Shown here: positions 9,690-21,839 of the stretch, in pieces
Position numbering within the stretch: the stretch's first letter is position 1
Layout of the letters: the number at the start of each line of letters is the position of its first letter
From: Maniola hyperantus
Lineage: Eukaryota > Arthropoda > Insecta > Lepidoptera > Nymphalidae
Direction: 5' to 3'
Length of the DNA: 64,000 nt
Assembly: GCF_902806685.2 (NCBI RefSeq)
Contig: NC_048556.1
Location: 4,650,001-4,714,000, forward strand
The notes under the pieces: generated by a model
What the model saw: only the letters and a program-made list of their open reading frames with translations
Told to the model about the DNA's origin: nothing
Databases searched by the model: none
Position numbers and translations under genes: made by a program

Positions 9690-12660
9690 TACCTATACAA
9701 TACGATTAATTTAAATCAATGATTAGTTAATTACATATTATAGTCGAGGAGCAAGATCCAATGAATTGATGTGCTCTTAAAGTTTTTTTTTTTGTCCAGG
9801 CAGATGTTTTACCCTGGGATCAGCTGATAAAATTACTATAAGATAAACGGTTTCTCGCAGATGTAAGTCGTCTGCATAGCACCGTGATGCACCTGCAAAT
9901 TCTTTGAATCATCATCCATAAGTTAGAGCAGAATAAGCACTAGGCCATATAAAAAGTTGAAAGTCAAAAACAAGTCGTAATAATTAAAAAAATTTAAACA
10001 AACACGGTTACCATACCAAAACATACCCACGAACTAAATAAAAAGTAAAAATAGTTACTTTTGATAATGGTGCCATGCAGTTGCCATATTGAATTTTTTC
10101 AGAAAAGTTATAGCCAGTGTCACCCGGGATTATGATGTAATGATTCTAACAATACAAGTTATTTAACAAACAATAGAGTTATGGTGGAATCAAGAAACCT
10201 ACTGTATACATTACCATGAACCCTGAAAACATTTTTTGGCCAGTCGTGTAACAAGGAGAATAAGACGTACCTCTTTATGCTCTTTTTTAAATATGCATAC
10301 CTACATCTAATAGGTACCTACGGGGAAATTTTATAATTATCCATGACATAGATATTAATCTATACTGTAACATGCACCTACTGAGTCAAATCTGTAGCCA
10401 GTTAACTCAGCAGTTAACATAAGATTAGGGATCAGAACTGCTCGTACTAAATACATTATTAATTATCTTGACTATTTGAAATAAATCACCAAACCTAAAA
10501 CTAAACATGAATGGAAATCAAATACATAAAACATAAACAAAAATTTAAAAATCTCACACTCTCAGCACAATGAAAGAAAATCCATTAAAAGTATTTATGT
10601 GTATAAATATAAATATATTATAGCAAATACTAAAATCTGGTAAGAAGTGGTATTCCTACTTTCGACACCCCAACTAAGTAACTAACAAGCTAAAAGAACA
10701 TGCTATCCTAGAAACACAAATGCTAAGGTCGAAAGGGGAAAGTCGCAGTCAAGTACTATCTCCACGATTTAAATAGATAGCATTTGAATAGTAACGTAGA
10801 ACTAATCAAGTCATTAAAATAAGAAATTAAGTTATACCTGAAGGTGAAGACCTATAAAAAACCAGAAATCAAGATTATTAAACCACGTTTATTTTACACT
10901 AAAATTCTCTTAAGTAGTAAAAAACTTTTCTTGGTAAGAATAAAGGTTGCAGAAAATCAAGTTGTCCTGGATTGAAGGAATCTATAGTACGGTGATTGTA
11001 ATATTATATTCCTTTATATAAAACCTAATAAAAAAATTCCGAATAATTAGAAAAGAATTGCAAAAGTCTGGATATTTCTCACAGATGTATAATGTATTTG
11101 ATGAAAACATAACTAAGAATACGAATTCGATGAACTCTAAACCTATTCGTTAACTAGTTATTTGCCATGTTTACACAGGTGAAAAAAATCCTAATGGTTG
11201 TCCAACAATATTTCACCACTGGCAAGAGGGCCACATCAAACAAACTACAGTAGCTTTCAACTTTGAAATTGGGCAACTGTCTAAATAGTGCTCAACATCA
11301 TTGCGGTAAACGAACTTGCAATATTCGGAAAACATTTCAACAGAGAAAAAGCGTTATTGCAGTTTACAGTTGTAATAACAACTAATCCATCGTGAATCTT
11401 CCGCGGTCCGCCTTCATTGGTCTTTAAGTAAGTAAATGATTGAAGCAAATCAAGTAGATAGGTAAGGACTCAGTTTGCGCACGTGTCGCGGTTGAGACTC
11501 TCACTGAGTCTAACTCTTAACCGCGACGTATGCGAAGTTCCTGTGAAAAAGGACCCCGGATGGGTTCGAAACTAGTCTGGTTAACGTCGACGAAATACGT
11601 GAGTAAAGCCGTTTTGTCATACATGTATAATGGAAATCACTCACGATAGTTTAAACGCGAAAATAGATAGGTAATTATTTCTTCTACAATAAAATTCTAA
11701 ACCTAAAAACGACATCATCTTGCTTAGTATAAGTTCTAATCTCCTTCTTGATTTCTATCTATCGAAACTTGATAATATTTGCCTTTTTATATAAATTTTG
11801 ATAGCACGTCAAACTCTACCATGATTGTGTGGATTATGATAAAAACCAAGTCACTAAATAACATGACAACCCCTTATTATAATAAAAAAACACGTAGGGC
11901 CATCATACAGTTATGTTGTTACGGGTATTATACGTGATATGTTTTTCACCTATGACAGTGATTTGTTTTTATCAAATTATTACCAAATGTTCATGTTATT
12001 CCTAATGCTATAGATTTAAGCATATTTTATCGTTTAAAGATTGCTATTAGAGTCGCGTTAGTAGATGTTATACCTACCAGACTTTTTAGGTTCTAATTAT
12101 CGCTGACTTCGTTGATAGATGTATATTATATCTTTAACTCTAGATGGAAACATCTTACCAGGTACCTAGTGGTCGTAAATATGATGGCAATCGAATCGAG
12201 CAGGTCCTAGCTAAACTCAAAAGTGTTAAATGTCATAGTATGGGTAGGTAATAAATAGAAAAGCAATGCAAAAAAGAATATTGTATCTCCACAGTATGCA
12301 TAAGAAATTTGTAGAAAAAGAAACTAGAATTGTGATCATTACGGCACTAAAAAGATGCACATCTGGTCCTAATGTGTCATGAACCAGATAGCTAGCAGAC
12401 TAGACTATTATGCGAGGATAAAATAGGTGTATATACTTTCTCCTAAAGCTAGAGTCAAATAGGGTTAAAATCTGAGGAAAAAATGTCTTTTGGTGCTGAA
12501 GATCATAGGCGGCGGTAGTTACTTAATAACTGGTGACTTGCATGATCTTTGTTGACCTCTATTATTTTATCAAAGTCAAAACTTCTTATTTAGATTTTGG
12601 TATGCGTAAAAATTTCAAGGTCGCCGAACGTGCTTGGAGTTCCGATAGATGTAAAAACTA
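9690..12660. other. Gene-free AT-rich stretch
   Basis: I see no coding exon, RNA gene or clear full repeat here. An imperfect hairpin around 11485-11530 ('gtcgcggttgagactc' facing 'ttaaccgcgac') precedes 'ttcgaaactagtctgg', which recurs near 32830 and 30170. This is probably a decayed element. Confidence 0.5.
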
Positions 12661-12674
12661 AACTTAGTAAAATG

Positions 12675-12789
12675 CGTAAAAAATTACTTCTCACGCGCCA
12701 TTTAAAACTGGCATGTCAAAAGGACGATACTTTTGACATGACAGTTTACCCATGTAGTTAAAATGGCGCATGAGAAGTCATTTTGTACG
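12675..12789. mobile_element. Fold-back MITE, ~115 bp
   Basis: 'acttctcacgcgccattt' faces 'aaaatggcgcatgagaagt', and an inner pair 'catgtcaaaag' faces 'cttttgacatg', so almost the whole element folds into one hairpin. A half copy with 'aaaatggcgcgagaatagtc' lies at 57957-58075 in an intron of the NXF gene. Confidence 0.7.
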
Positions 12790-13734
12790 GACTATAATGT
12801 AGGTAAATGGTTTTAATCTCTAAATCATGATAATAGAAATTTCAATGCTACAATTAATCTGAAAATCCTAAAAACCAACCAATTTTTTAAACTAGGTACT
12901 ATAACACTATAATACCATAATACCAGCCGAATCGTTGTTATAAATTCTAGAAGAAAAATACACGACGACAAAACGTGCCACTCCCTTGAGTCAAATTGTT
13001 TCTCGCACTGTATACTAACACGATAAAATTCTCGAAGGGTGTGTTGATTGATTACTATCGTCGAAAGATCAGAAGGGGTCTTTTGGTCCTCTAATTACGT
13101 AATTTCTTACTGTTATACATTTATAGATTGTGTTAACTTATAAGCTAGACGGAAAATTATAGCTGTACTTTAAATAGATGTTAAGCTTCACGTCTATTTG
13201 GAGAAGCTACTCGATCTTTGGGCGCTCTTGAAGTAGGATCAAAGAAAGCTGCTGCTGATTGATATCGTTGACATGTTTTTGCTTTTGATCGTTATTTTTG
13301 TTCGAGCATTTTTCGTTAGGCTTAAACAAAAACGAACACATTTCTATTTAAGAAATGCATAATCTTTATGGAAATTTTAATGGCAATTTCATTGTCTGAA
13401 AGATCCGCCGAAGGCTCAAGAATGACCGGAAATATAAGAGGCGTATTTTTTTGAATAGGCTGAACGTCAGTAGCATCGGAGGCGTCCTAATTTAATTTTG
13501 AAATCGATCTCTGTTGAACGTTGACGTCATCAACATTTTCTCGATGTGCCCGATACAAGTGAATTTTTCAGCTGACATCACATGTTACTATTGTTGTGGG
13601 TCATTTAGTACATATACAATCACCTTTGAACACTATAAGCGATTCTGCAACTGTTCATTTGTTATGATAAGCACCAAGTAACCAGACTTATTTACAGTTT
13701 TGTTTACGATTATCATTATTATCATCATCATCAA

Positions 13735-14030
13735 GCGATAGACGTCCACAGAAGGACATAGGTTTCTTGTATGGACTTCCACACGCCACGGTCTTGCGCC
13801 ACTTGAATACAGCGCGACTCATTTGATGTCGTCTGTCCACCTAGTGGGGGGTCTTCCAAGACTGCACTTTCCGGTGCGAGGTCACCACTCTAGCACCTTG
13901 GGACCCCAACGTCTATCGGTTTTTCAAACTACGTACCCTGCCCATTACCACTTCAGCTTCGCAACCCATTGAGCTATGTCGATAACGGTTACTCTGGTTC
14001 TCTTACGGACCTTGTTTAGGATATCCGTCC
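13735..14030 (-). mobile_element. LINE 3' end (RT C-terminus, GRPPTRWTDDI motif) with CAT tail
   Basis: Minus-strand translation in shifting frames gives AKLKW.WAGH, a W-G-P-K motif and GRPPTRWTDDIK, the C-terminus typical of lepidopteran RTE-type non-LTR elements. A (TGA)n tail is seen on the plus strand as 'atcatcatcatcatcaagcg'. Stops and frameshifts make it dead. A second copy is at 53848-54045. Confidence 0.7.
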
Positions 14031-14908
14031 ATTATTTTAGTTGAAATCAAGTTTATCGTATCAGAATCTACTAACAGAATATCTATTAATTTCATAGGTA
14101 AGTACCTCAAATTGACATAGGACAATCTAGCTCATTATTTCTTGAATTTGAATAAGTAATAAATTCAAAACGAGCAACTTTCTCATTCTCTGAGGCTACA
14201 AGGCTGTTTGGTTGTGACAGTTTGCGCTTTCTGCTGTCATGATTCAATTTGACTCCCTGATTTAAGTACGCAAATGCATCATGAAATTATATTATATAAA
14301 GTTTTACTTACTTATTATATCGTATTTTACGTAAATATAATATTACTAGCGACACGCTCCGGCTTCGCATGGGTATGACATGCCTATGGTATGACAGTTT
14401 TTTGTATTGGGAATCAGTCAAAATGTCAAATTTATCCGTTAGATAAAGTTTACTTGGCGTTAGAATTAGATAAGTTGTAGAACAGGCGCTAAGTCGCAGA
14501 TATAGAGATGAGTATTTAAAAATAGGACTTTTAAAAATAATGTGATAATCTACAACATTAAACAAATCTAATTTATTCGTAATGTTACACAACAAGTAAC
14601 AAGAAAACCGATGTAGTAACCAAAGCGCCTTTGAATCTACATACTGATAACCAAGATTCGCATAGGATTACCCGGGCGTCCCTTTAAAGGAATTGTATAG
14701 AAAGGCGGAAAAAACGTGAGATTGTCAGATTGTGATGACATCAAAATGAAACATCGTGTCGCATAATACTCGTATAATAAAATTGCGTCAGGGAAGCAGC
14801 AATCGTTTAACTCTTGTTCGTGTTAGATACGAGTTCAAAGAGTTTTCCCGTTTTTCGTCGGAAATTCGTCGAAAAGGGAGGTACAAACAAAGCCACTTTA
14901 CATTTCAA

Positions 14909-15121
14909 TCCATACTAATATAATAAATGCGAAAGTGTGTCTGTCTGTCTGTCTGCTAGCTTTTCACGGCTCAACCGTTCAACCGATTTTGACAACATTT
15001 GGTACAGAGATATTGCATCTCGGGGAAGGACATACGCTACTTTTTATCTCGGAAAATTAAAGAGTTCCCAAGGATTTTCAAAAACCTAATCCACACGGAC
15101 GAAGTCGCGGGCTTCATCTAG
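14909..15121 (+). mobile_element. Helitron-like non-autonomous element, well preserved
   Basis: It runs from 'tccatactaatataataaat' through (CTGT)n, 'gctagcttttcacggctcaa', 'ttttatctcggaaaatta' and 'gacgaagtcgcgggcttcat' to CTAG. It is a good reference copy for the TC...CTAG ends. Confidence 0.75.
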
Positions 15122-15650
15122 TGCCTCATAAAAGTATAATATAGGTAAGTATCATAGATTAATTATAGTCTCGCTGCGCTCTACGTAAGTATATTAGAAA
15201 CTTTGACAAGACACATAACAGTTACCTCCACAAAAGGCAACTTGTAGTCATTAAGCTACAAGTACATCAATAACAATACACATCCTTAACCGTTGCCCAA
15301 ATGACTAAAGCACGACTATAAAATTCCTAAAACAACGTAGAAATTACAGTTTAAACTTTGAAAGGCCGTTTAAAAAGGATATGATTATGTAAGCGTACAA
15401 CGAATTATATTTTATGCGATCATAATAAAGTTACTGTGGTCATAGACAGCAGACTAGATCGAATTCAGGCAATTTGATGCTAAATCAAAACCTACTCAGT
15501 TTATTATAAAAGCAAGTTAGTAACTAAGCACATTTATCTAAACTCTAAAGCATCGATCTATCTATAATGTAAAGAGTTGGAAAAGAGATGGAAGGTAGGT
15601 CTAAGTAGTTCGATAACTACAAAAATATATATCGAGTAAATATACAATAA

Positions 15651-15853
15651 CCTAGCTGATGTCCGTGATTTCGTTTGCGTGGATTTAGGTTTTTAAAAAT
15701 CCAGAGAACTCATTGAGTTTCCAGGATAAAAGTAACCTGTCACTCTAGGTTCTTTAATTATATCCATGCAAAAAGTCACGTCTATCCGTTGTTCCATTCC
15801 AGTGTAGGTAATGAAGGACAAACCTACATACTTTTGCACTTATAATATGGGTA
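15651..15853 (-). mobile_element. Helitron-like non-autonomous element
   Basis: 'agctgatgtccgtgatttcg' at the left, 'gagtttccaggataaaagta' in the middle, and a truncated 'cttttgcacttataatatgg' at the right. It is diverged and immediately followed by a SINE. Confidence 0.65.
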
Positions 15854-15875
15854 ATGTATATTTTATACTGTGAGA

Positions 15876-16152
15876 TAAGCTGTGATAGCCTAGTGGTTAG
15901 GACGTCCGCCTTCTAATCGGAGGTCGGGGGTTCGATCCCAGGCACGCACCTCTAACTTTTCGGAGTTATGTTTCATTTGCTTTAACGGTGAAGGAAAACA
16001 TCGTGAGGAAACCTGCATGCCTGAGATTTCTCCATAATGTTCTCAAAGGTAGTGAAGTCTACCAAACAATGGCCAAAGCCCTTCTCACTCTGAGAGGAGG
16101 ACCCGTGCTGTATAGTGGGCGGCGATGGGTTGATCATGATGATGATGATGAT
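15876..16152 (+). mobile_element. tRNA-derived SINE, family 1, with (GAT)n tail
   Basis: It has a clear A-box region ('tagtggttaggacg') and B box ('gggttcgatcccaggc'), and ends in the tail 'catgatgatgatgatgat'. A short internal deletion follows 'cggagttatg'. Confidence 0.85.
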
Positions 16153-16554
16153 ATATTATGTCGGGATTAGATGATTTATTGAACGGAATAATTTTAGTGA
16201 GAGACGAATAATGGTTTCTAGCAATGCTTGGTGAATTTACGAACCTCATTGACGGTCCTTGCATAAAAATGAACCATCAAGAATCAAGACTGAACCTAAT
16301 TCCGGTTCAAGAACTTGGATGTCTCGGACGGAACAACAAGCTTAAGTTAGCTTTGTTTTAATCCGTAGGAATCCGTATTTTGTTTCATTTGGATTAGCAA
16401 AGTAGATAAGCTTGTCCCCCTAGTGTATCATGGAGGGCTATTTCAGCGCCTGTACTAAAACAAACCATTCGATACTTTTTAGGAGGCTTTCATACAAAAG
16501 TATAGATATGTACATAATTTCAATGCGAAATACTTTTTTATTAATTATTAAGAA

Positions 16555-16768
16555 CTAGCTGATACCCGCGACTTCGTACGCGTGGATTTAGGTTTTAAAA
16601 TCCCGTGGGAACTCATTGATTTTCCGGGATAAAAAGTCCCTAGCCTATGTCCTTCCCCGGGATGCAAGCTATCCCTGAACCAAATTTCGTCAAAATCGGT
16701 GGAACGGTTGAGCCGTGAAAAGCTAGCAGACAGACCGACACACTTTCACATTTATAATATTATATTAG
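16555..16768 (-). mobile_element. Helitron-like non-autonomous element
   Basis: It runs from 'ctagctgatacccgcgactt' to 'cacatttataatattatatt', with 'gtccttccccgggatgcaag' and 'tcgtcaaaatcggtggaacg' inside. Confidence 0.75.
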
Positions 16769-17274
16769 GAAAATGCTTTTTTTGGCCGAGGGCCGCGGAT
16801 TAATTCTCATTCAGCCCTCACAAAAAATGGTACATAGGACCAAGGTTTTTAGTTTGGACCTACTTAGAAAACTTTTTAGAAACACGTTTTCTGATTTCCC
16901 ATGTTAAAGACGATAACCTAAAAATTCAAAACTACTTTTTGCATTTAGAAATAGGACGACAGAAGAACACGCACGTATAACATTTTTACTACGCTTAATC
17001 GTCATAACTCCTTTTAACTTCGCAGTGGGAAGTCTAAGTAAAACGAAAATCCATTACGTAATAACTTAACTGAATAATCGGGCCCAGGAACTCTGTTAAG
17101 GGAACGAGCTACCCTCATGGTTCCCCAATTTGGTGATTAGGTACAACCCTACGGCAGAAACATTTATAACGAATAAACATGCAATCGATTGTTTGATAGG
17201 GGATTATAAGGGCCTGCGCCCACTGGCGGCGCCTAACGCCAAGGTATTTTCATGCTAGAAATATGACAACAGTG

Positions 17275-17434
17275 TGGCTAATTCCGTTGTACACAATCTC
17301 TGAACTAAACTAAAATGACACGTCTAAATCTATTGCTATCCGTTTCATCGTGTTGTTTGCGGAAAAGGATAGCACTAGATTTAGACCTATTAATTAAGTT
17401 TAGTTTGGAGATTGTGTACAAGAGAATCGGCCCC
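17275..17434 (+). mobile_element. Fold-back MITE, 160 bp (TGGCTAATTC family)
   Basis: The two halves are inverted repeats: 'gtacacaatctctgaactaa' pairs with 'gtttggagattgtgtac', and 'tctaaatctattgctatcc' pairs with 'ggatagcactagatttaga'. Only the outermost bases differ (TGGCTAATTCCG against AATCGGCCCC). Full copies are at 34847-35006 and 54613-54772. Confidence 0.8.
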
Positions 17435-17869
17435 ATTATAACAATAAAATTGAAATTTCAATAATTATCTTCATAGGTGCAAAAACAAAGCTGCATGCTT
17501 CGGCATTCCGTGTCGGCAGCCTTCAGAATGCCTCGGCATCCCTTCGAATGCTTCGGCAGCCTTCGGGATGCCGGAGCAAAGCGCAAGGCTGCATCCACGC
17601 TTTGCGTCTTCATTAGCTACGCACGAGCAGATGTCGCAACGGTACGGTTTGTCGTGCCTATGAAGTATGTACGTCGCAGTTTGCCTAAGGAGGTCACGGC
17701 ATAATTGCCGTATGCGCTTGAAAGCTTGCATGTTGTGATGCTGCTGAGGGATTCCCTGCCGTGCCGTGCCCACAGTGGATGCAGACGCTTAGTTAGTGGG
17801 ACGTAAGGGAGCATAATTAACTTAGGTAATTATCAAAGTTGTTTATGTTCAGGACTCAAGAAGCAATCA

Positions 17870-18076
17870 GTAGGTACCCTTATTATAAATGCGAAAGTGT
17901 GTTTGTTTGTTGGTTTGTTGGTTTATTGGTTTGGCTTTCAATCACGTCGCAACGGTGCAACACCTCCAAGCGGTCTTTATCTATACTCATGCAAAAAATC
18001 ACGTCAATCCGTTGCACGTGATTGAAGGACAAACCAACAAACAACCACACTTTCGTATTTAAAATAAGGGTAGGTA
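17870..18076 (+). mobile_element. Helitron-like element, rearranged
   Basis: One terminus, 'cttattataaatgcgaaagtgtg', opens it. The opposite-strand terminus, 'cacactttcgtatttaaaat', closes it. Two copies in opposite orientation have therefore been joined with their far ends deleted, giving a small fold-back of about 200 bp. Confidence 0.55.
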
Positions 18077-18481
18077 CTGATGTTGAATGAATTCCAGTCG
18101 CAGATGTCAATGGAGACTAGCCAACTAAGCAGGTGACCTTATAATACTCATGTGTGTGTGTAGACTCTATCTCCTCACTCTTATAATCCTATGGGGTAGC
18201 GATTCGACACGACCGGAGAGAGATCAGACGCGAGACCAACGACTTTATGTACCCTTAGGCGTTGAACTAAAAACATTACAAAGCCCAAAGGCGTCATAGC
18301 GTGCTTTTACTTCAATTACCCTCGCAATGAATCACTATTACAATATTGATTAAACATTCTTCATCATAATAACTTGCTTTAGCTCATTGTTTTGGTGATT
18401 GCAACAATGACTATCAGTTTTATTTATCTTGAAGTATCGCGCCCCATAAAGGCCCCATACAAACGAAGTTTGAATCTTATA

Positions 18482-18605
18482 TTTGAACTAGCTTATGCTC
18501 GCGACTTCGTCCGCGTGGACTACACAAATTTCAAACTCCTATTTCAGTCCAAAGGTCTGTCAATCCGCACTTAGCCAGCGGGGTGGGTGGTGGCCTATTC
18601 CTTGT
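18482..18605 (-). mobile_element. Helitron-like subfamily-2 end fused to SINE fragment
   Basis: 'ctagcttatgctcgcgactt' and 'gcgtggactacacaaatttc' match the end of 55805-56147. It is followed directly by a piece of SINE family 1 ('gtctgtcaatccgcactta') on the plus strand. Confidence 0.55.
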
Positions 18606-18687
18606 CATTGTGATGGAAGACCAAGACCATAATTGATAATATGTATTATGCACTGTATTTTGATCAGTCAGATATAAGTTTTTTTTA

Positions 18688-18747
18688 GGGTTCCGTACCT
18701 CAAAAGGAAAAACAGAACCCTTATAGGATCACTTTGTTGTCTGTCTA

Positions 18748-18780
<33 letters not shown>

Positions 18781-19140
18781 CTGTCAAGAAACCTACAGGG
18801 TACTTCCCGTTGACCTAGAATCATGAAATTTGGCAGGTAGGTAGATCTTATAGCTGACATTTGGGGAAAAATCTGAAAACCGTGAATTTAGGGTTAGAAC
18901 ACACAAAAAAAAAATTGTGGTCATGAACTAATAATTAGTAATTTCAACTTTCGAAGTGAGTGACTATATCAAGTGGGGTATCATATGAAAGGTCTTCTGA
19001 AAACCTGTTCATTCTAAAACAGATTTTTATTTATTTTTATGCATCATAGTTTTTGAATTATCGTGCAAAATGTCGAAAAAATACGACTGTAGTACGGAGC
19101 CCTCATTGCGCGAGCCTGACTCGCACTTGGCCGGTTTTTA
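18688..19140 (+). mobile_element. GGGTTCCGTACC repeat family, long copy
   Basis: It starts 'agggttccgtacctcaaaag', carries a (CTGT)n microsatellite and 'gaccttagaatcatgaaatt'-like text, and ends 'ctgactcgcacttggccggt'. Copies are at 51112-51518 and 20255-20515. Shorter relatives are at 38467-38610, 54835-55222, 58336-58660 and 58857-59215. It has no coding capacity and I do not know its class. Confidence 0.7.
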
Positions 19141-19270
19141 ATGATATTTAGGTACAGATTATAAGAATTTATATTTTTAGTACACTGTTTTTTACGACTT
19201 AATTTTTCAGAGACAGCGCTTATGTCGGTCGATATTATAATTATCTAGTACTTAACAAAATTATATTTAA

Positions 19271-19440
19271 CTAGCGACCCGTCCCGGCTTCGCACGGGTA
19301 GCTTATTACAATTTTTTTGAAAATAAAATATACCCAATGTTACTCAGAAATAATGTAGCTTCCTACTGGTGAAAGAATTTTCAAAATCATTAGTAGGTAT
19401 AGATTATACTTACCTACTAACTTAATATGGGTAAAAGCAC
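19271..19440 (-). mobile_element. Helitron-like element, subfamily 3
   Basis: 'ctagcgacccgtcccggctt', 'cgcacgggtagcttattaca', 'taatgtagcttcctactggt' and 'gaaagaattttcaaaatc' define a third subfamily, also at 49446-49752, 59490-59706 and 60118-60312, and split in two at 30511-30630 and 31986-32029. Confidence 0.65.
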
Positions 19441-19916
19441 AGATAAAAGAAAAAGATTTTTCCAAACTCTTTTAAAAAGTTCTCAAATAGATAAAACCAA
19501 AATCCACGCGGACGAAGTCATGGGCATTTATTTCTTTATTTTATTTGTCAAAAAACCGGCCAGATTTACACACTTAAAATTACATGAAATGTTTTTGAGT
19601 TTTATAGGTCTCGCGTGTAACTCAATTTAGGGGCAGTCATAACGAGCATTGAAAATATATCTATTGTATTTTTATGACTACCTACTACCTACCTAACAGC
19701 TTTTCTACCTACTCCACTTTCTATGTGAAATTTATCTCCATCTAAGGCATCCGTTTATATGGCCCAGATAACATTGTTTTAGTTGAGATAAGATAACAGA
19801 TATTTTGGTCAGGCTACATTATGTATACCTACCGGTATTAAAACCGGTCATGCATTACAGTTGTATGATAAACCATATCGATTGCTGGATTAATCAATGT
19901 TTACCAGCTTAGGCTT

Positions 19917-20245
19917 TTTTTTACTCCGATACAAGTTAGCCCGTGACTGCAATCTCACCTGGTGGTAGTGATGATGCAGTCTAAGGTGGAAGCGAGCTAA
20001 CCTGGAAGGGGTATGGCAGTTTTTATTAAACCCATGCCCCTTTGATTTCTAAAGGGCATCGTACCGGAACGCTAAATTGCTTGGCGGCACGGCTTTGCCG
20101 GTAGGGTGGTAACTAGCCAAGGAAGAAGCCTCCCACCAGACCTAACCAAAAAAGAAATTATAAAATTCAAAACCCCTGCCAGGAATCGAACCCGAGACCT
20201 CGCACTAATAAGACCACAGCGCTTATCATTGCGCCAGGCAGGTCG
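19917..20245 (-). mobile_element. tRNA-derived SINE, family 2 (full length)
   Basis: On the minus strand: a tRNA-like head with A box 'tggcgcaatgataagcg' and B box 'gggttcgattcctgg', a body with 'ggctagttaccaccctaccg' and 'ccgtgccgccaagcaattt', and a LINE-like tail 'ctgcatcatcactaccacca...ggctaacttgt'. Partial copies are at 32633-32797 and 61493-61590. It resembles the abundant butterfly SINEs called Metulj, but I cannot verify the name. Confidence 0.75.
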
Positions 20246-20254
20246 ACAAAAACG

Positions 20255-20515
20255 GTCCTAGTATAGCATTACTTCGTCGTCGGTCTGTCTGTCTATCAAG
20301 ACCCGTTAAAGGATTCATTACTTATACGTAGGACCTAGAGTAGTATTGAAACTTGGTAGGTAGCCAATGACTTGTAGCACAAAGGGAAAAATCCGAAAAC
20401 CGTGAATTTATGCTTAGGTACATCACAAAAAGATTAAAAACTATTATTATTCTTGTATTTACCTACTATGGTACGGAACCCTTCGTGTGCGGCTCCGGCT
20501 CGCACTTGACCAGTT
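20255..20515 (+). mobile_element. GGGTTCCGTACC repeat family, decayed copy
   Basis: (CTGT)n, 'gacctagagtagtattgaaa', 'gtgaatttatgc' and the terminus 'ggctcgcacttgaccagttt' follow the copy at 18688. Confidence 0.55.
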
Positions 20516-20837
20516 TTTTCAAATCTCTCTTCCCGAATTTACAAACAGGTAATAAGACCGACCATGTTCCTGTAATAGACACTCGCATGTCGCATTGCGT
20601 AACCTGCATACCTATTAGGAAGTAGTGGAAGCATAAAAGTTTAGCGCCGTTTATGACTTGACATAACTCTTTTCATAGAAGCTCATAAACAAGGATGGCG
20701 CCAATGAGCAACTGAGCAATAAACGCCTTCCAAAATTAGCTTGGCGATGACGAAGTAAAGTTGACGTGTAAAATGGTGGTAAAATGTTAAATGTAACCTG
20801 TCTGTCTGACTTCCGAGACGATCAAGCGGCTTGCTGC

Positions 20838-20922
20838 CAAGCACGTAGATTTTTGCTTGAGCCAAGCATGTTGATTGTTTACAATATTTGCTTCATGCTT
20901 GAGTCAAGCATTTACGTGCTTG
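20838..20922. repeat. Imperfect hairpin, 85 nt, present in all three tandem units
   Basis: 'caagcacgta' pairs with 'tacgtgcttg'. Further in, 'ttgcttga' pairs with 'tcaagcaa'-like sequence and 'caagcatg' pairs with 'catgcttg', leaving a loop of about 25 nt. Copies sit at 23159 and 25480. The size would allow a structured RNA or pre-miRNA-like fold, but short palindromic repeats of this type also occur in MITEs here (4979 and 34733), so a MITE origin is at least as likely. Confidence 0.6.
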
Positions 20923-21090
20923 ACGGTGACTAATGAATTGAGTGGTGTCTATCAGAAGGCGCTGCAATCGTTGAATTTAAATTGCACAAGGGTCAACTTT
21001 GTAAAATGCGAGAATAATGTTGAGTTTTCCTTCCTATTTTGATTCACCTAATATTCAATACGTAGGTACCTATCCAAACAAAGCTATAAG

Positions 21091-21264
21091 TACGCGACAG
21101 GTCGAGATGGCAATCGGGGTATGAGGCGAGGGGACACGACGCACACCCGCACGTCACCCGCGCTTACCCGCACCGAGTTAGCGCGGGGGCTGTACGGGTG
21201 TGCGGGGCGTTCCCTCCTCCTCGACAGGTCGAAATGGCAATCCAGTTGGACCTGTCGCGGACTT
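21091..21264. mobile_element. GC-rich palindromic MITE inside the tandem unit
   Basis: 'tacgcgacaggtcgagatgg' on the left is mirrored on the right by 'ggacctgtcgcgga', with a second inverted 'cgacaggtcgaaatggcaat' close to the right end. The same element recurs at 23412-23585 and 25733-25906 because the unit is triplicated, and independently at 5812 and 48207. It was therefore in the unit before amplification. Confidence 0.75.
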
Positions 21265-21833
21265 ATACTTAAAACTCGTTTTAAAATCTAAATAGCCGCG
21301 ACGAAAGAAAAATTTTCTTTTTTTTATTCGGCGGATAAAAATACCTATAGTGAAGTGTGGACGGTGGCCCGTGTCTAAACTTGGGCAACTCTATAGGTGA
21401 TGTTTTCACACTCAGCGCGCTCGTTTGGTTGTCATCCGGTTTCGTAAGCTAGATAAACCACGTGTAGATAAGTTAAGCACATAAGACAACGTCCTCTAAG
21501 ATTTTTTACGGTTCAATAAACTTTTTTACATATGAAACGTACTTAGGTATCTGGTTGGTCAGTTCTTGAAAAATATCAAACTAAAACCAAGGAGCATATA
21601 GGTATAGTCCGCGCCAATTAAATAGTTGTTTTTGAAGTTAACCACAAGACGCGTCGCAATATAGCATTTTTTAGGCATCAGTGGGGCGCGCGACACGAGG
21701 GAGCGGAATACACCAGCCCGCGCGCCGCGCCGTACCCCTCATTCGCCTTTTGCATTAGTGTGAGTGCTACATCCGTACGCAGTACAAAAGCGCGTGAAAC
21801 AATACCTGCGCGAGCGCGCACTCACATCGTAGG

Positions 21834-21839
21834 TCAGTC
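21834..21839 (+). promoter_or_regulatory. Initiator-like TCAGTC in GC-rich island (x3)
   Basis: TCAGTC matches the arthropod initiator consensus TCAGTY. It lies at the 3' side of a GC-rich, CpG-dense island (about 21660-21870) that stands out from the AT-rich surroundings, and is repeated at 24155 and 26476. No TATA box is obvious about 30 bp upstream. A promoter of a non-coding transcript is possible, but only the motif and composition are seen. Confidence 0.35.

Noticed and set aside
14308..14595. 95-codon minus-strand ORF
   Set aside because: No domain, no splice context, and part of it is a decayed Helitron-like end ('gcgacacgctccggcttcgc').
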